A DNA stretch of 64,000 nt from an uncultured Bacteroidales bacterium (GCA_900315935.1 ONBB01000017.1:1-64000); one strand, 5' to 3'; counted from the first letter of the stretch, positions 45,181 to 55,179 are shown. The notes: a model not told the origin generated them from the letters alone. Made by a program: numbers and translations.

Positions 45181-46062
45181 CTACCCCTTGAGGGCTTCGG
45201 AGCCAGAGACGATTTCGATGATTTCGTTGGTGATGGCTGCCTGGCGCGCCTTGTTGTAGCTGAGGGTAAGATCCTTGAGGAGTTCGGTGGCGTTGTCGGT
45301 GGCCTTCTGCATGGCGGTCATACGGGCACCGTGCTCGGAGGCCAGCGAGTCGAGGATGATGCGATAGAAGGTGGAGCGAAGCGTGAGCGGCACCATCTCG
45401 CGCAGGATTTCCTCCTTGGAGGGCTCGTAGATGTAGTCGTTGGCCATGGTACCCGCAGCGGTGTCTGCCTTTGCATCGCCAGCCACTGGCAGGAACTGCT
45501 CGGTGGAGAGTATCTGGGTGAGCGAGTTCTTGAACTGGTTGTAGATAACCTCGACACGGTCGATTTGCTTGTCAGTGAAGCGTTGCATGACGGTGTCGGC
45601 AAGGGAGGCGATGGCGTCGAACGAAGGGCTGTCGAGGAGGTCGTCGTGGGTGGTGAGAATAAGGTCCTTCTGGCGGACCAGGAGTTCGGAACTCTTCTTT
45701 CCGATGGACATCACGTGCAGCTGGCCGCCTTCAGGGAGCGCGGCGCGGTAGTGGTCGAGGCGCTGCTGGGCCTGCTTGAGGACATTGCTGTTGAAGGCAC
45801 CGCAAAGGCCCTTGTTGGAGGTAACGACGACGACGAGCACGTTCTGCATCGGGCGCTGGTCGTGATAGGGGGTTACGAGGCCGTCGCCGGTGTCGATGTC
45901 GGCGATAATCTCCTGCAGCTGATCGGCGTAGGGGCGCATACCGACAATGGCGTTCTGCGCCCGCCGGAACTTGGCGGCGGAGACCATCTTCATGGCAGAG
46001 GTGATCTGCTGCGTCGAGGAGACGGAGGCTATGCGCGTGCGTACTTCTTTGAGGTTGGCCAT
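45181..46062 (-). CDS. atpG: ATP synthase gamma subunit
   Basis: 293 aa. MANLKEVRTRIASVSSTQQI and the C-terminal MTAMQKATDNATELLKDLTL...NKARQAAITNEI are the gamma signatures that form the central stalk coiled coil. Last gene of the atpEFHAG unit, 8 bp after atpA. No hairpin terminator seen in the 120 bp that follow. Confidence 0.97.
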   Translation of the reverse strand: MANLKEVRTRIASVSSTQQITSAMKMVSAAKFRRAQNAIVGMRPYADQLQEIIADIDTGDGLVTPYHDQRPMQNVLVVVVTSNKGLCGAFNSNVLKQAQQRLDHYRAALPEGGQLHVMSIGKKSSELLVRQKDLILTTHDDLLDSPSFDAIASLADTVMQRFTDKQIDRVEVIYNQFKNSLTQILSTEQFLPVAGDAKADTAAGTMANDYIYEPSKEEILREMVPLTLRSTFYRIILDSLASEHGARMTAMQKATDNATELLKDLTLSYNKARQAAITNEIIEIVSGSEALKG

Positions 46063-46070
46063 AGGGCGTC

Positions 46071-47648
46071 TTATTTGTAGCGTTCAGCAAGGTCGAGGGC
46101 TACCTGGCGCATGGCGGCGAGGTCGTCGTCGATAAGCTTTCCGGCACGGAGATTGTCGAGAATGAGGCGGTGCTGGCTGTTCATTTGGAAGAGGAACTCC
46201 TTCTCGAACTCGCCCACCTTGTCGACGGGCACCTGTTGCAACAGGCCGTTGGTGCCGCAGAAGATGATGGCAATCTGCTCTTCGACCGGCATGGGAGTGT
46301 ACTGCGGCTGCTTGAGCACCTCCACGTTGCGGGCGCCCTTGTCGAGGACGGCCTTGGTGGCGGCGTCGAGGTCGGAGCCGAACTTGGAGAAGGCTTCCAG
46401 CTCGCGGTACTGTGCCTGGTCCATCTTCAGCGTACCTGCGATTTTCTTCATGGACTTGATCTGCGCCTTGCCGCCGACGCGGGAGACGGAGATACCCACG
46501 TTGATGGCCGGACGGACGCCGGAGTTGAAGAGGCTGGTCTCAAGGAAAATCTGGCCGTCGGTGATGGAGATGACGTTGGTGGGGATATAAGCGGAGACGT
46601 CGCCGGCCTGGGTCTCGATGATGGGCAGGGCGGTGAGCGAACCGCCGCCGCGTACCTTGCCCTGCAGCGAGGCAGGCAGGTCGTTCATCTGGGCGGCAAT
46701 CTGGTCGTTCTGTATGATACGGGCGGCACGCTCGAGAAGGCGGCTGTGGAGGTAGAACACATCGCCCGGGTAGGCTTCGCGTCCCGGCGGGCGGCGCAGC
46801 AGGAGCGACACCTCGCGGTAGGCCACGGCCTGCTTCGAAAGGTCGTCGTAGATGACGAGGGCATTGCGGCCCGTGTCGCGGAAGAACTCGCCGATGGCGG
46901 CACCGGCGAAGGGGGCGTAGAACTGCATGGCGGCAGGGTCGGAGGCCGTGGCGGCGACGACAATGGTGTAGTCCATGGCGCCCTTCTGCTCGAGGTTTTT
47001 CACCAGGTTGGCCACCGTGGAACCCTTCTGTCCGCAAGCGACATAGATGCAATAGACGGGGTCGCCGGCATCGTAGAAGGATTTCTGGTTGATGATGGTG
47101 TCGATGGCGATGGCGGTCTTGCCGGTCTGGCGGTCGCCGATGATGAGCTCGCGCTGGCCACGGCCAATGGGAATCATCGAGTCGATGGCCTTGATGCCGG
47201 TCTGGAGGGGCTGCTCGACGGGCTGGCGGTAGATGACACCGGGGGCCTTGCGCTCGAGGGGCATCTCGAAAAGCTCGCCCTCGATGGGGCCACGGCCGTC
47301 GATGGGCTCGCCGATGGTGTTGATGACGCGGCCAAGCATGCCTTCGCCCACGCGGAGCGAGGCGATGCGGCGGGTGCGCTTGACGGTGTCGCCCTCGTTG
47401 ATGGTGCTGACCTCGCCGAGCATCACGATGCCGACATTGTCCTCCTCGAGGTTCTGCACGATGCCGTGGTCGCCGGTGTCGAACTCGACAAGCTCGCCGC
47501 TCTGGGCGTTGTCGAGGCCATAGACACGGGCGATGCCGTCGCCAACGGTGAGTACGGTGCCAACCTCCTCAAGCTCGACGCTGAGGTCGACGTTGGCCAG
47601 TTGCTGTTTCAAGATTGCCGATACCTCGGCAGGCTTTATGGTAGACAT
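46071..47648 (-). CDS. atpA: ATP synthase alpha subunit
   Basis: 525 aa. Walker A GDRQTGKT at 171-178, [16 protein letters not shown], the [14 protein letters not shown] alpha signature and the C-terminal helical domain. Non-catalytic nucleotide-binding subunit of F1. Lies 6 bp after atpH. Confidence 0.98.
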   Translation of the reverse strand: MSTIKPAEVSAILKQQLANVDLSVELEEVGTVLTVGDGIARVYGLDNAQSGELVEFDTGDHGIVQNLEEDNVGIVMLGEVSTINEGDTVKRTRRIASLRVGEGMLGRVINTIGEPIDGRGPIEGELFEMPLERKAPGVIYRQPVEQPLQTGIKAIDSMIPIGRGQRELIIGDRQTGKTAIAIDTIINQKSFYDAGDPVYCIYVACGQKGSTVANLVKNLEQKGAMDYTIVVAATASDPAAMQFYAPFAGAAIGEFFRDTGRNALVIYDDLSKQAVAYREVSLLLRRPPGREAYPGDVFYLHSRLLERAARIIQNDQIAAQMNDLPASLQGKVRGGGSLTALPIIETQAGDVSAYIPTNVISITDGQIFLETSLFNSGVRPAINVGISVSRVGGKAQIKSMKKIAGTLKMDQAQYRELEAFSKFGSDLDAATKAVLDKGARNVEVLKQPQYTPMPVEEQIAIIFCGTNGLLQQVPVDKVGEFEKEFLFQMNSQHRLILDNLRAGKLIDDDLAAMRQVALDLAERYK

Positions 47649-47654
47649 AATGTT

Positions 47655-48212
47655 CTATAATTTGCTTTCGTAAATATTCTTGGCAAACTCGATGCGGAGC
47701 TTGCGTATCTTGGTACGGACGCGGGCGTCGTACATCTTGCTGTCGAACTCCAGCTTGAAACTGCCGAGCATCTTGTGGTCGGTGCGGTCGTGGAGTTCCA
47801 CCTTCTTTCCAGTGTAGGCTTCCACCATTTCGGTAACCATGCGGCGGGCGGTGTCGTCGATGGGCTGGTGGGTAACCAGGTCGCTCAGGACGATGCCGCG
47901 CACGTCGCGCCACATCTCTATGTAGGCGTTGCTGATGCCGCGGAAGTTGACCGATCGGTTCTTGCGCGAGGCGAAACGGAGGAAGGCCAGCGAGGTGCCG
48001 CAGACGCGGTCGGCGAAGAGGGCGTCGACGATGGCGGTTTTGCGGTCGACCTTGACCGTAGGGTTGCCGAAGACGACAGCGAGTTCGCGGTTTTCTGTCA
48101 TGACATCGCGAACGAGTCGCATGTCTTCAGCCACGCGGTCGATGTCGCCGGTGTCGGTGGCCAGCAGGAGGAGCGCCTTGGCGTAGGTGGTATTGATGCG
48201 GTAGTCGTTCAT
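47655..48212 (-). CDS. atpH: ATP synthase delta subunit
   Basis: 185 aa. Family features: INTTYAKALLLLATDTG at the N-terminus, and the C-terminal VTEMVEAYTGKKVELHDRTDHKMLGSF segment (the usual 'I.G..ek.DpsllGGf' region in modified form). Connects F1 to the peripheral stalk. Begins 6 bp after atpF. Confidence 0.93.
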   Translation of the reverse strand: MNDYRINTTYAKALLLLATDTGDIDRVAEDMRLVRDVMTENRELAVVFGNPTVKVDRKTAIVDALFADRVCGTSLAFLRFASRKNRSVNFRGISNAYIEMWRDVRGIVLSDLVTHQPIDDTARRMVTEMVEAYTGKKVELHDRTDHKMLGSFKLEFDSKMYDARVRTKIRKLRIEFAKNIYESKL

Positions 48213-48218
48213 GGCGCG

Positions 48219-48719
48219 CTAGTTGAGTTGCATCAGTTCGAGCTCCTTCTGGATGAGGGCATCGGCCTTGGACTTGTCGCTCAACTCGGCACGGATAAGC
48301 TTCTCGGCAATCTCGATGCTGAGGTTGGCAATCTGGTTCTTGAGGTCGTGCATGGCCTTGAGCTTCTCGTAGGTGATGTTCTCGCGGGCATTGTCGACAA
48401 TGCGGTCGGCCTCTTCCTGCGCCTTGGCGCGGGCCTCTTCAACAATCTGCTCGCTGGTGAGGCGTGCGGAGCGGAGCATCTCGTCGCGCTCGATCTTGGC
48501 CTGGCGGAGGAGTTCCTCGTTATGAGCCACGAGGGTCTTCATCTCCTCGCGGGCCTTGGCGGCCTCGCCGAGCGAGGCGTTGATGGCATCCTCACGGTTG
48601 TGGAGCGACTTGAGGATGGCAGGCCAGCCCCATTTGATGAGGATGAAAGCCAGGATGCCAAACGAGAGGAGCATCCAGAAAAAGACACCCAGACCTGAAT
48701 ATATCAGAGGATTGTTCAT
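48219..48719 (-). CDS. atpF: ATP synthase b subunit
   Basis: 166 aa. N-terminal membrane helix (GLGVFFWMLLSFGILAFILI) and a long charged coiled coil. ATG 48719 (MNNPLIYSGL) is chosen; the longer frame to a TTG at 48761 runs through the atpE-atpF hairpin. Peripheral stalk of F0F1. Confidence 0.95.
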   Translation of the reverse strand: MNNPLIYSGLGVFFWMLLSFGILAFILIKWGWPAILKSLHNREDAINASLGEAAKAREEMKTLVAHNEELLRQAKIERDEMLRSARLTSEQIVEEARAKAQEEADRIVDNARENITYEKLKAMHDLKNQIANLSIEIAEKLIRAELSDKSKADALIQKELELMQLN

Positions 48720-48748
48720 GTATGCTGTGTTTTCATTTTCGGTAGAAA

Positions 48749-48773
48749 GGGGGCCGGCCAATCGCCGGCCCCA
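48749..48773 (-). promoter_or_regulatory. hairpin between atpE and atpF
   Basis: GGGGCCGGC...GCCGGCCCC stem with a short loop, followed on the minus strand by CTTTCT rather than a full T run. A partial terminator or RNA-processing/stability stem here would favour atpE, whose product is needed in many copies per complex (inference). Confidence 0.7.
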
Positions 48774-48795
48774 GAGGGTTCATCGGCAGCCTCCA

Positions 48796-49086
<291 letters not shown>

Positions 49087-49105
49087 TCAATGCAAAAATC
49101 GGGTG

Positions 49106-49113
49106 CAAAGATA
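49106..49113 (-). promoter_or_regulatory. -7 element of the atpEFHAG unit
   Basis: TATCTTTG on the minus strand, about 50 bp before atpE. The -33 region is weak (TTTAG-like), so strength is uncertain. Confidence 0.65.
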
Positions 49114-49178
49114 GGTATTTTTCCTCAACTAAATGTTAAAATGAGAAACTTTTTTTGCAAAACAACCGAATTTGGGGG

Positions 49179-50744
49179 CTAATGTTGCAGTAAGTCAAGG
49201 CTATAGTGGAGCCCCACATTCTCGCGTCGGGCGCGCGCCATCTTGATTATCAAATAGGCACAGGCGATAAGGTTGCGCAGTTCGGAGAGGGGCTCGGTGA
49301 GTACCGAACGGTTGTAGAGGTCCTCGGTCTCGCGGAAGATGAGGTTGAGGCGGTCGAAGGCGCGCTGCAGTCGGAGGTCGCTGCGGACGATGCCGACATA
49401 GTTGGACATGATTTCCTGCAGTTCGCGCTTGGTCTGGGTGATGAGCACCATCTCCTCGTTGAGCACCATACCCTCGGCATTCCAATCGGGCACCGCAGCG
49501 TTGTATCCCAAATGTCTGACCTCTTCGATGGCTGCCATGGCGGCGTTGTGGGCATAGACCACAGCCTCCAGCAACGAGTTGGACGCCAAACGGTTGCCAC
49601 CGTGAAGACCCGTACAGGAACATTCGCCGGCGGCATAGAGGTGGCGGATGGAGCTTTCGCCGTTGAGGTCCACCTTGATACCGCCGCACTGGTAGTGGGC
49701 CGCGGGGCGGACGGGAATCATGTCGCGGGTGATGTCGATGCCGATGGAGAGGCACTTGGCGTAGATGGTGGGGAAGCCTTCGATGAGATGCTGCTTGCCG
49801 ATGTGGCGAGCGTCGAGGTAGAGGTAGTCCTTACCGCTGATTTTCATCTCGTTGTCGATGGCGCGTGCCACGATGTCGCGCGGCGCTAGCGAGAGGCGGC
49901 TGTCGTATTTCTGCATGAACTCCTTGCCGTCGCGGTCCTTGAGGATGGCGCCGGCACCGCGCATGGCCTCGGTGATGAGGAAGGCTGGTTTCTCGGCGGG
50001 ATTGTAGAGCGAGGTGGGGTGGAACTGCATGAATTCCAGGTCGGAGAGCACTCCCCGGGCACGGTGCACCATGGCCACACCGTCGCCGGTGGAGATGACC
50101 GGGGTGGTGGTGGTGGAGTAGACGTTGCCCATGCCGCCGGTGGCCAGGAGGGTAACCTTGGAGAGGTAGGTGTCGATGCGGTTGGTGTCGCAGTCGAGGG
50201 CATAGACGCCGTAGCACTCGATGCCGGGCGTGTGCTTGGTAACCCGCTGACCGAGATGGTGTTGCGTGATAATATCGATGGCGAACTGGCGTTCCTTTAT
50301 CTCGATGTTGGGGTGCTGGCGGGCAGCCTCGAGGAGACCGCGCTCGATTTCCTCGCCGGTATTGTCCTTGTGGTGGAGGATGCGGAACTCGGAGTGTCCG
50401 CCTTCGCGGTGGAGGTCGAAGCGGTCGCCCTGCAGGTCGCGGTCGAAACCGACACCATACTGCACCAGCTCGCGGATGCGGTCGGGCGCCTGGCGGATGG
50501 TCATCTCGACCACCTGGCGGTCGCAGATGCCGTCGCCGGCCACGAGGGTGTCGTGGATGTGCTTGTCGAACGAGTCGCTGTCGTACATCACAGCGGCGAT
50601 GCCGCCCTGGGCATAGCGCGTCGAGCCCTCCTGGGCATCACCTTTGGTGAGGACACAGACACGACCGTGTTCTGCCACTTTGAGGGCAAAACTCAAGCCG
50701 GCAATACCCGATCCAACCACCAAGAAATCAACTTCATATCGCAT
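49179..50744 (-). CDS. nadB: L-aspartate oxidase
   Basis: 521 aa, FAD enzyme of de novo NAD synthesis, making iminoaspartate from aspartate. FAD-binding VVGSGIAGLSFALKVAEHG, STRYAQGGIAAV, EFMQFHPTSLY, AAGECSCTGLHGGNRLASNS and the C-terminal helical domain. nadA and nadC are not adjacent. Monocistronic by spacing: own promoter at 50769 and the atp promoter downstream. Confidence 0.97.
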   Translation of the reverse strand: MRYEVDFLVVGSGIAGLSFALKVAEHGRVCVLTKGDAQEGSTRYAQGGIAAVMYDSDSFDKHIHDTLVAGDGICDRQVVEMTIRQAPDRIRELVQYGVGFDRDLQGDRFDLHREGGHSEFRILHHKDNTGEEIERGLLEAARQHPNIEIKERQFAIDIITQHHLGQRVTKHTPGIECYGVYALDCDTNRIDTYLSKVTLLATGGMGNVYSTTTTPVISTGDGVAMVHRARGVLSDLEFMQFHPTSLYNPAEKPAFLITEAMRGAGAILKDRDGKEFMQKYDSRLSLAPRDIVARAIDNEMKISGKDYLYLDARHIGKQHLIEGFPTIYAKCLSIGIDITRDMIPVRPAAHYQCGGIKVDLNGESSIRHLYAAGECSCTGLHGGNRLASNSLLEAVVYAHNAAMAAIEEVRHLGYNAAVPDWNAEGMVLNEEMVLITQTKRELQEIMSNYVGIVRSDLRLQRAFDRLNLIFRETEDLYNRSVLTEPLSELRNLIACAYLIIKMARARRENVGLHYSLDLLQH

Positions 50745-50768
50745 ATTTTCGTCTTATTGATGACAATG

Positions 50769-50776
50769 CAAATATA
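50769..50776 (-). promoter_or_regulatory. -7 element of nadB
   Basis: TATATTTG on the minus strand, 24 bp before the nadB ATG. Confidence 0.65.
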
Positions 50777-50816
50777 CAAATATTATTTTAATTCGGCACA
50801 CAATGGCAGAACGGCA

Positions 50817-50893
50817 GGGGGACGGTAGGGGAATGGTAGGGGAACGGTAGGGGAATACAAAGGCACTGGAAGGATATGGAAGCTTATGGTACC
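50817..50893 (+). repeat. G-rich dispersed element, copy 5
   Basis: GGGGACGGTA, GGGGAATGGTA, GGGGAACGGTA, GGGGAATACAAAGGCACTGG and the conserved tail. The tail's end plus the following CCATAAGCT form a perfect 20-bp palindrome (50881-50900, AGCTTATGGTACCATAAGCT) touching the stop codon of the Sel1 gene. Confidence 0.92.
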
Positions 50894-50898
50894 ATAAG

Positions 50899-51273
50899 CT
50901 ATTCGGCTCCGAAAATTCCCATCAAAGCGTTGGCCGTGTAGACCTTCATGGTGTCCAGTTTTCCCGTGGCAATGGCCTTGCGGAGGTAGGCGCGGGCCTT
51001 GGCGAGATCCTCGGGCACGCCGATGGCGTAGTAGTAGCAGAGACCGAGGCTGTACATGGCGTCGGCATCGCCTTGTTCGGCGGCACGGGTGTACCACTGG
51101 ACGGCCTGGACCGAGTCGACGGCGGTGCCGAGGCCCTTCTCATAACATTGACCCAACTGGTACTGGGCCTGGGCGTCGCCCTGCTCGGCGGCGGCGCGGA
51201 AGTCGGCGGCACTCTGTGCCATGGCAACGGCTCCGGCAAGGAGCAGCAGTGCGAGGGTAAGGATTTTCTTCAT
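50899..51273 (-). CDS. Sel1-repeat (TPR-like) secreted protein
   Basis: 124 aa. Signal peptide MKKILTLALLLLAGAVAMAQ and two to three Sel1 repeats: AAEQGDAQAQYQLGQCYEKG, AAEQGDADAMYSLGLCYYYA and a degenerate third. Protein-protein interaction module in the periplasm. Follows the response regulator by 20 bp, so it may belong to the kinase-regulator unit as an output or sensor component. Confidence 0.88.
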   Translation of the reverse strand: MKKILTLALLLLAGAVAMAQSAADFRAAAEQGDAQAQYQLGQCYEKGLGTAVDSVQAVQWYTRAAEQGDADAMYSLGLCYYYAIGVPEDLAKARAYLRKAIATGKLDTMKVYTANALMGIFGAE

Positions 51274-51293
51274 TTGTACTGTATTTTAATGGT

Positions 51294-52100
51294 TTAACTT
51301 CTTGGCAGGAACTTGATGTCCTTGGGATTGATGAGTCCCAGCGAGAGGGCTTTGGCCACGCGTGCGGCCGACTTGTTGACGATGTCGAGTCGGCGCGAGA
51401 GGTCCTTTTGGCGCTCCTGCACAGCCTTGTCGCTCTCATCCAGCCGGTTGGCTATTTCGCTGGCGGTGCAGCCTGCGGCCTCGAGCAGCAGCAGGGTGCG
51501 CTCGGCATCGGTAAGCTCGACAAAGTCGCTGACACCCACAAGGTTGAAGTAGTGCTCGGCGGCCTCCTTGAGGGTTATCATGACGGGGTAGTTGAAGTAG
51601 CACTGCTCGCCCCGTTCGAGGCAGGCGATGGCGCGGAGGATATTTTCGATAGAGAAACCGCCGGCGGCATTCTTGCTGACGAAAGCACTTGCTCCCAGGC
51701 GCAAAGCCTCCATCACCACACGGCCAATCTCGATAACGCGCTGCGGACGGCGTTCCTCGGAAGGCTGCGGATTGTCGAAACGGCCGGAGAAGATGATGAT
51801 ACGCACCCCGGGGTACTGCTCGTGGACGCGGCGCGCGATGAGCAGGCCGCCTGTGGGCTCGCCCTGGAACTCCATGTCAACCAGCAGGTAGTCTGGCTTC
51901 TCTGCCGTCTCCAGCGCCGCCATAAGGCTGGGGCCCGAAGCGAAGGTGTCGACCATCTCGACGCGCCGCATCTCGGTGCCGAGGTCGTCGCCCGAATGGC
52001 ATTCCACCTCCACGGAGCGGCTGTTCATCTCCATCTTGACGGCCTTCCTGATTAGCGGCTCGTCGTCGACCATCATTACGCGTATACTTCTCATATTCAT
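51294..52100 (-). CDS. NarL/LuxR-type response regulator
   Basis: 268 aa. Receiver: VDDEP acidic pair, phospho-acceptor Asp in PDYLLVDMEFQG, Lys in SAFVSKNA. C-terminal helix-turn-helix LTDAERTLLLLEAAGCTASEIANRLDESDKAVQERQKDL, with an unusually long inter-domain segment (about 150-205). The start ATG 52100 overlaps the kinase stop (ATGA), so cognate. Confidence 0.92.
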   Translation of the reverse strand: MNMRSIRVMMVDDEPLIRKAVKMEMNSRSVEVECHSGDDLGTEMRRVEMVDTFASGPSLMAALETAEKPDYLLVDMEFQGEPTGGLLIARRVHEQYPGVRIIIFSGRFDNPQPSEERRPQRVIEIGRVVMEALRLGASAFVSKNAAGGFSIENILRAIACLERGEQCYFNYPVMITLKEAAEHYFNLVGVSDFVELTDAERTLLLLEAAGCTASEIANRLDESDKAVQERQKDLSRRLDIVNKSAARVAKALSLGLINPKDIKFLPRS

Positions 52101-54034
52101 TGCGTTTTCGAAGCTAATAAAACATGCATCCGAGTGCCTTCGCCGGCGGTGCTTTCGGCCCATATCTTGCAGCCGCGGCGGGTATGGTCGTCATGCTTCT
52201 TGACGATGTAGCGGCAGAGGATGAGGCCAAAACCGTGGTCGCCGTCGGGCCGGTCGGCACGGAAGAGCGAGTCGAGCTGCTCCTGCGACATGCCGCTGCC
52301 GGTGTCGGCCACGGTGAGGCACACCATGCCCTCCTCTTCTGTTGCCGAGACAGTTACACTTCCCACAGCGGTATGTTGGAGGGCATTGTTGACCAGGTTG
52401 CGCAGCAGGATGGTTACCAGCAGACGGTCGCCCCAAAGGACAAGGCCGGTAGGCTCCATGCGCAAGGCGACGCCCTCGGAGGGTGTGATGACCTGGCGGC
52501 TGACATCGTCGAACACCTCCTGCAACGGGAAGGTGGAGGCGCTGAATGCCAAGCCGCTGGGAATGGACAGCGAGGTCCAGCTCTTGATATTGTCGAAGGT
52601 GCGCAGCAATTGCTCCAGCACCTCGGACCGCAACTCGGGCGTGAGGTTGGGGTTGCGGAGGTAGCCGATGAAGGGGCTCACGTCGTGGCGCATCACGCTG
52701 AGACAGGTCTCCACGTTGGCTATGCGCTCCACGTCGCGCCGCTTGGCCTCCTCCAATTGACGCTTCTCATTGCGGAGACGCATGATACTGAACCACAGGA
52801 GCACCGTCAACACCGCCAGCACCAGCATCAAAGCGCTGACCACCATGGCGGTGCGGGTCATCCAGTGGCTGCGGCGCGAGAGGCTCTCTATATTCTGCTG
52901 CAGGGCGAAGTCTTCCTGCTCGTTCTGCTTGATATAGTCCTGTAGTTCGGCATAGTGTTCGTACCAGCGGCGCGCCTCGTCGGGATTCTGTGCCACGCGG
53001 CTGCGGAGCAACACGTCGAAGAGGCCGACTTCCATCTTGGGAGCCGAGAATGGAGTCCAGGTGCCACGCATGGAAAGCCATTCGCGCAAGACACTGTGGG
53101 CCAAGGCGGTATCGCTGACCAGCAGGGCATAGCGGGCGGTGGAGGTAACGCCGCCGAGCATCTGGTAGGGGTCGCCGTACTCGAAGAAGGTGCGGCGAGC
53201 CTCGTCGTAGAGGGCCAGCACGGTGTCGGGCGGTACCTCGCCGGGGGTGCTGCGCAGGGCGTAGGCTTCCATCTGCAAGGTATTGGCCAGGTGGTAGAGG
53301 TCGCGCTCCGTGCGGTCGAGGATGGCATAGTTGAGGTCGCAGTAATCGAGGGCGGTGAGGCTCTCGCCGGCGCTCTGCCAACCATAGGCCAGGGCGTAGT
53401 TGAGTGCCATGTCCTGCGCATAGTCCACCTTGAGCTGCGGACGCCGTTCCTCCACCTCGGCCAGCAGCGACCGTACGTCGGCCTCCTTGCCGTCGCGGTA
53501 GTGGAACTGGAGCGTCAACAGGGTGATGTAGTATTCCGTCTGCGCATAACTATATAGAATATTGTCGCGGTTATGCTCGAGGATGCCGCTGCGTCCGATA
53601 TTGTAGAGCAGGCGGTAGGAGTCGGCAATATGGCATCCACGCTGCAGCAGACGGGCACGCAGCAGGTTGGCGATGACCTGCTCGATGTCGCCATTGCGCA
53701 TCGAGGGGTGTTGCCGGGCGACAAGTTTGTCCACCTGTCCGAGCATCTGCTCGGCACGTGCGTAGTCGAAAGTAAGGAAGTGGGAGAAAGCCTTGTTGTT
53801 GCAGGCGCGTAGAAGCCCGTCGACATAAGCCGGGAGCGAATCCTGGATATAGCGCAAGGCGCTGTCGGAGAGCGCCACACATCGCTGCGGGTCCTTGTAG
53901 CGGCAGAGGAAGGCTTCGCGGTTGAGGCCGTCGGCACGCGACCGTCCGAGGGGGTCGATGTCGACCCCCTGGCGGCAACCAGCCAGGAGCATGGCTGCCA
54001 AGAGCAGAATTGCAACTATACGGTTCACACCCAT
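52097..54034 (-). CDS. lipoprotein sensor histidine kinase with helical repeat sensor domain
   Basis: 645 aa. The N-terminus MGVNRIVAILLLAAMLLAGC looks like a lipoprotein signal (Cys20). Residues 35-385 are a TPR-like helical repeat domain predicted periplasmic; one membrane helix at about 395-417; coiled coil; unusual DHp box VMRHDVSPF with H450; N box NLVNNALQHT, G1 DTGSGMS and G2 HGFGLILCRYIV. Resembles the Bacteroidetes DUF5112/DUF5113-type kinases (family assignment from memory). A lipid anchor plus a membrane helix is a notable topology. First gene of the kinase-regulator-Sel1 unit. Confidence 0.88.
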   Translation of the reverse strand: MGVNRIVAILLLAAMLLAGCRQGVDIDPLGRSRADGLNREAFLCRYKDPQRCVALSDSALRYIQDSLPAYVDGLLRACNNKAFSHFLTFDYARAEQMLGQVDKLVARQHPSMRNGDIEQVIANLLRARLLQRGCHIADSYRLLYNIGRSGILEHNRDNILYSYAQTEYYITLLTLQFHYRDGKEADVRSLLAEVEERRPQLKVDYAQDMALNYALAYGWQSAGESLTALDYCDLNYAILDRTERDLYHLANTLQMEAYALRSTPGEVPPDTVLALYDEARRTFFEYGDPYQMLGGVTSTARYALLVSDTALAHSVLREWLSMRGTWTPFSAPKMEVGLFDVLLRSRVAQNPDEARRWYEHYAELQDYIKQNEQEDFALQQNIESLSRRSHWMTRTAMVVSALMLVLAVLTVLLWFSIMRLRNEKRQLEEAKRRDVERIANVETCLSVMRHDVSPFIGYLRNPNLTPELRSEVLEQLLRTFDNIKSWTSLSIPSGLAFSASTFPLQEVFDDVSRQVITPSEGVALRMEPTGLVLWGDRLLVTILLRNLVNNALQHTAVGSVTVSATEEEGMVCLTVADTGSGMSQEQLDSLFRADRPDGDHGFGLILCRYIVKKHDDHTRRGCKIWAESTAGEGTRMHVLLASKTQ

Positions 54035-54075
54035 GTCAAGAATAACGCGACACGGACGGAATTATTGTATGGTGG

Positions 54076-55035
54076 CTATGGAATATTGATTTCGAGCGTG
54101 ATGAAGGGCGCCAGGCAGCGCAGGAACGGCAGGCGGCGCAGGAACGGGTTGATGCACCGTGCAAGAATCGCCTTTAGGGTGCGGCCGTAGGGGTTGTAGT
54201 AGCCGTTGGCCACACGGAGCGATGCACTGTGCGGAGCGAGGAAGGCGTGGTACTCGTCGATGGTGAGCAGCCGTTCGGTCCAGTTGCCTGTCCGAGGATC
54301 ACAGGTATTAGCCTCTTTATCCATCTTATATCTTTTCGTTCTGACGGCCTCGGGAATGTCGTCGTACGTAAGTCCCCGTGTATGTACAACATTGATGAAG
54401 AGATCACCTTCCGTGAGCTCGGGGAAATGCTCACGTATAAACCTGCGACGCAGCTCGCTGTACCCATCGTCGCCGGAATAGCCATACTCGTCTTCGCTTA
54501 TCCATTGGCGAATACGCCTGACTACAAACGGATTGGAGGCGTTGGAGCCCGTGGTGAGCATCACCGGCATGGCGGGGTCGATGGCAAAGATGTCGGCAAA
54601 AAAGGCATCGAGGCGGTAGATGTGTTCCACCACGTCCATGCCCACCAGGGCATCGGGACGCGCGCCGGTATCGGAGCACCACTGGCGCAGGGTGGCTGCA
54701 TCGCCTGTGATGACCACGTCGGGGCCGAAGCCCACGGCGCGGCTCACGGCCTGCACAGCTTCGGCGGCCTGTGGGTTGATGTCGACGTATACCACGCGGC
54801 CCACACCCCTCTTTTTGGCGGCGAGGCTGAAGAAACCGTGGCCACCGCCATAGTCGACCAGGGTGAGTTCCGACGGCTCGCGCCCCAAGGCGGAGAGCAG
54901 GCGGTCGAGTGTGCGGTTATAGATGAGCAGGTAGTAGTCCAGCACGGGCAGCATACGATGGATATACTGCCGGCTGTAATTGCTCAGAGGCAATGCCCGA
55001 TAGTCGAGGCTGCGGAGGGTGTCGAGGAGTGTCAT
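54076..55035 (-). CDS. class I SAM-dependent methyltransferase
   Basis: 319 aa. Motif I LVDYGGGHGFFSLAAKKRG (SAM binding), VVYVDINPQA, and ALVGMDVVEHIY (post-motif segment typical of UbiG/Methyltransf_11-like enzymes). Extra N-terminal (about 60) and C-terminal (about 130) helical segments with a hydrophobic basic tail (NPFLRRLPFLRCLAPFI), so membrane contact is possible. ATG 55035 preferred over GTG 55050. Divergent from the glycosyltransferase; both may modify an envelope glycan or lipid (inference). Confidence 0.85.
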   Translation of the reverse strand: MTLLDTLRSLDYRALPLSNYSRQYIHRMLPVLDYYLLIYNRTLDRLLSALGREPSELTLVDYGGGHGFFSLAAKKRGVGRVVYVDINPQAAEAVQAVSRAVGFGPDVVITGDAATLRQWCSDTGARPDALVGMDVVEHIYRLDAFFADIFAIDPAMPVMLTTGSNASNPFVVRRIRQWISEDEYGYSGDDGYSELRRRFIREHFPELTEGDLFINVVHTRGLTYDDIPEAVRTKRYKMDKEANTCDPRTGNWTERLLTIDEYHAFLAPHSASLRVANGYYNPYGRTLKAILARCINPFLRRLPFLRCLAPFITLEINIP

Positions 55036-55091
55036 AGTGATATAACGCACAGAGGAATAATATTATTGTGTCGCCGCACTGCGAAAAAACA

Positions 55092-55123
55092 TTTTGCCAA
55101 GTGGGGGAATTTGCGTACCTTTG
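55092..55123 (+). promoter_or_regulatory. glycosyltransferase promoter
   Basis: TTTTGCC (55093-55099), 18-19 nt, TACCTTTG (55116-55123). Leader of about 50 nt to the ATG at 55180. Confidence 0.83.
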
Positions 55124-55179
55124 CGAAACCAAAGCGCCCCCGCCATAGGAGGCAACCCACAGAGAAACAAACCAATAGC

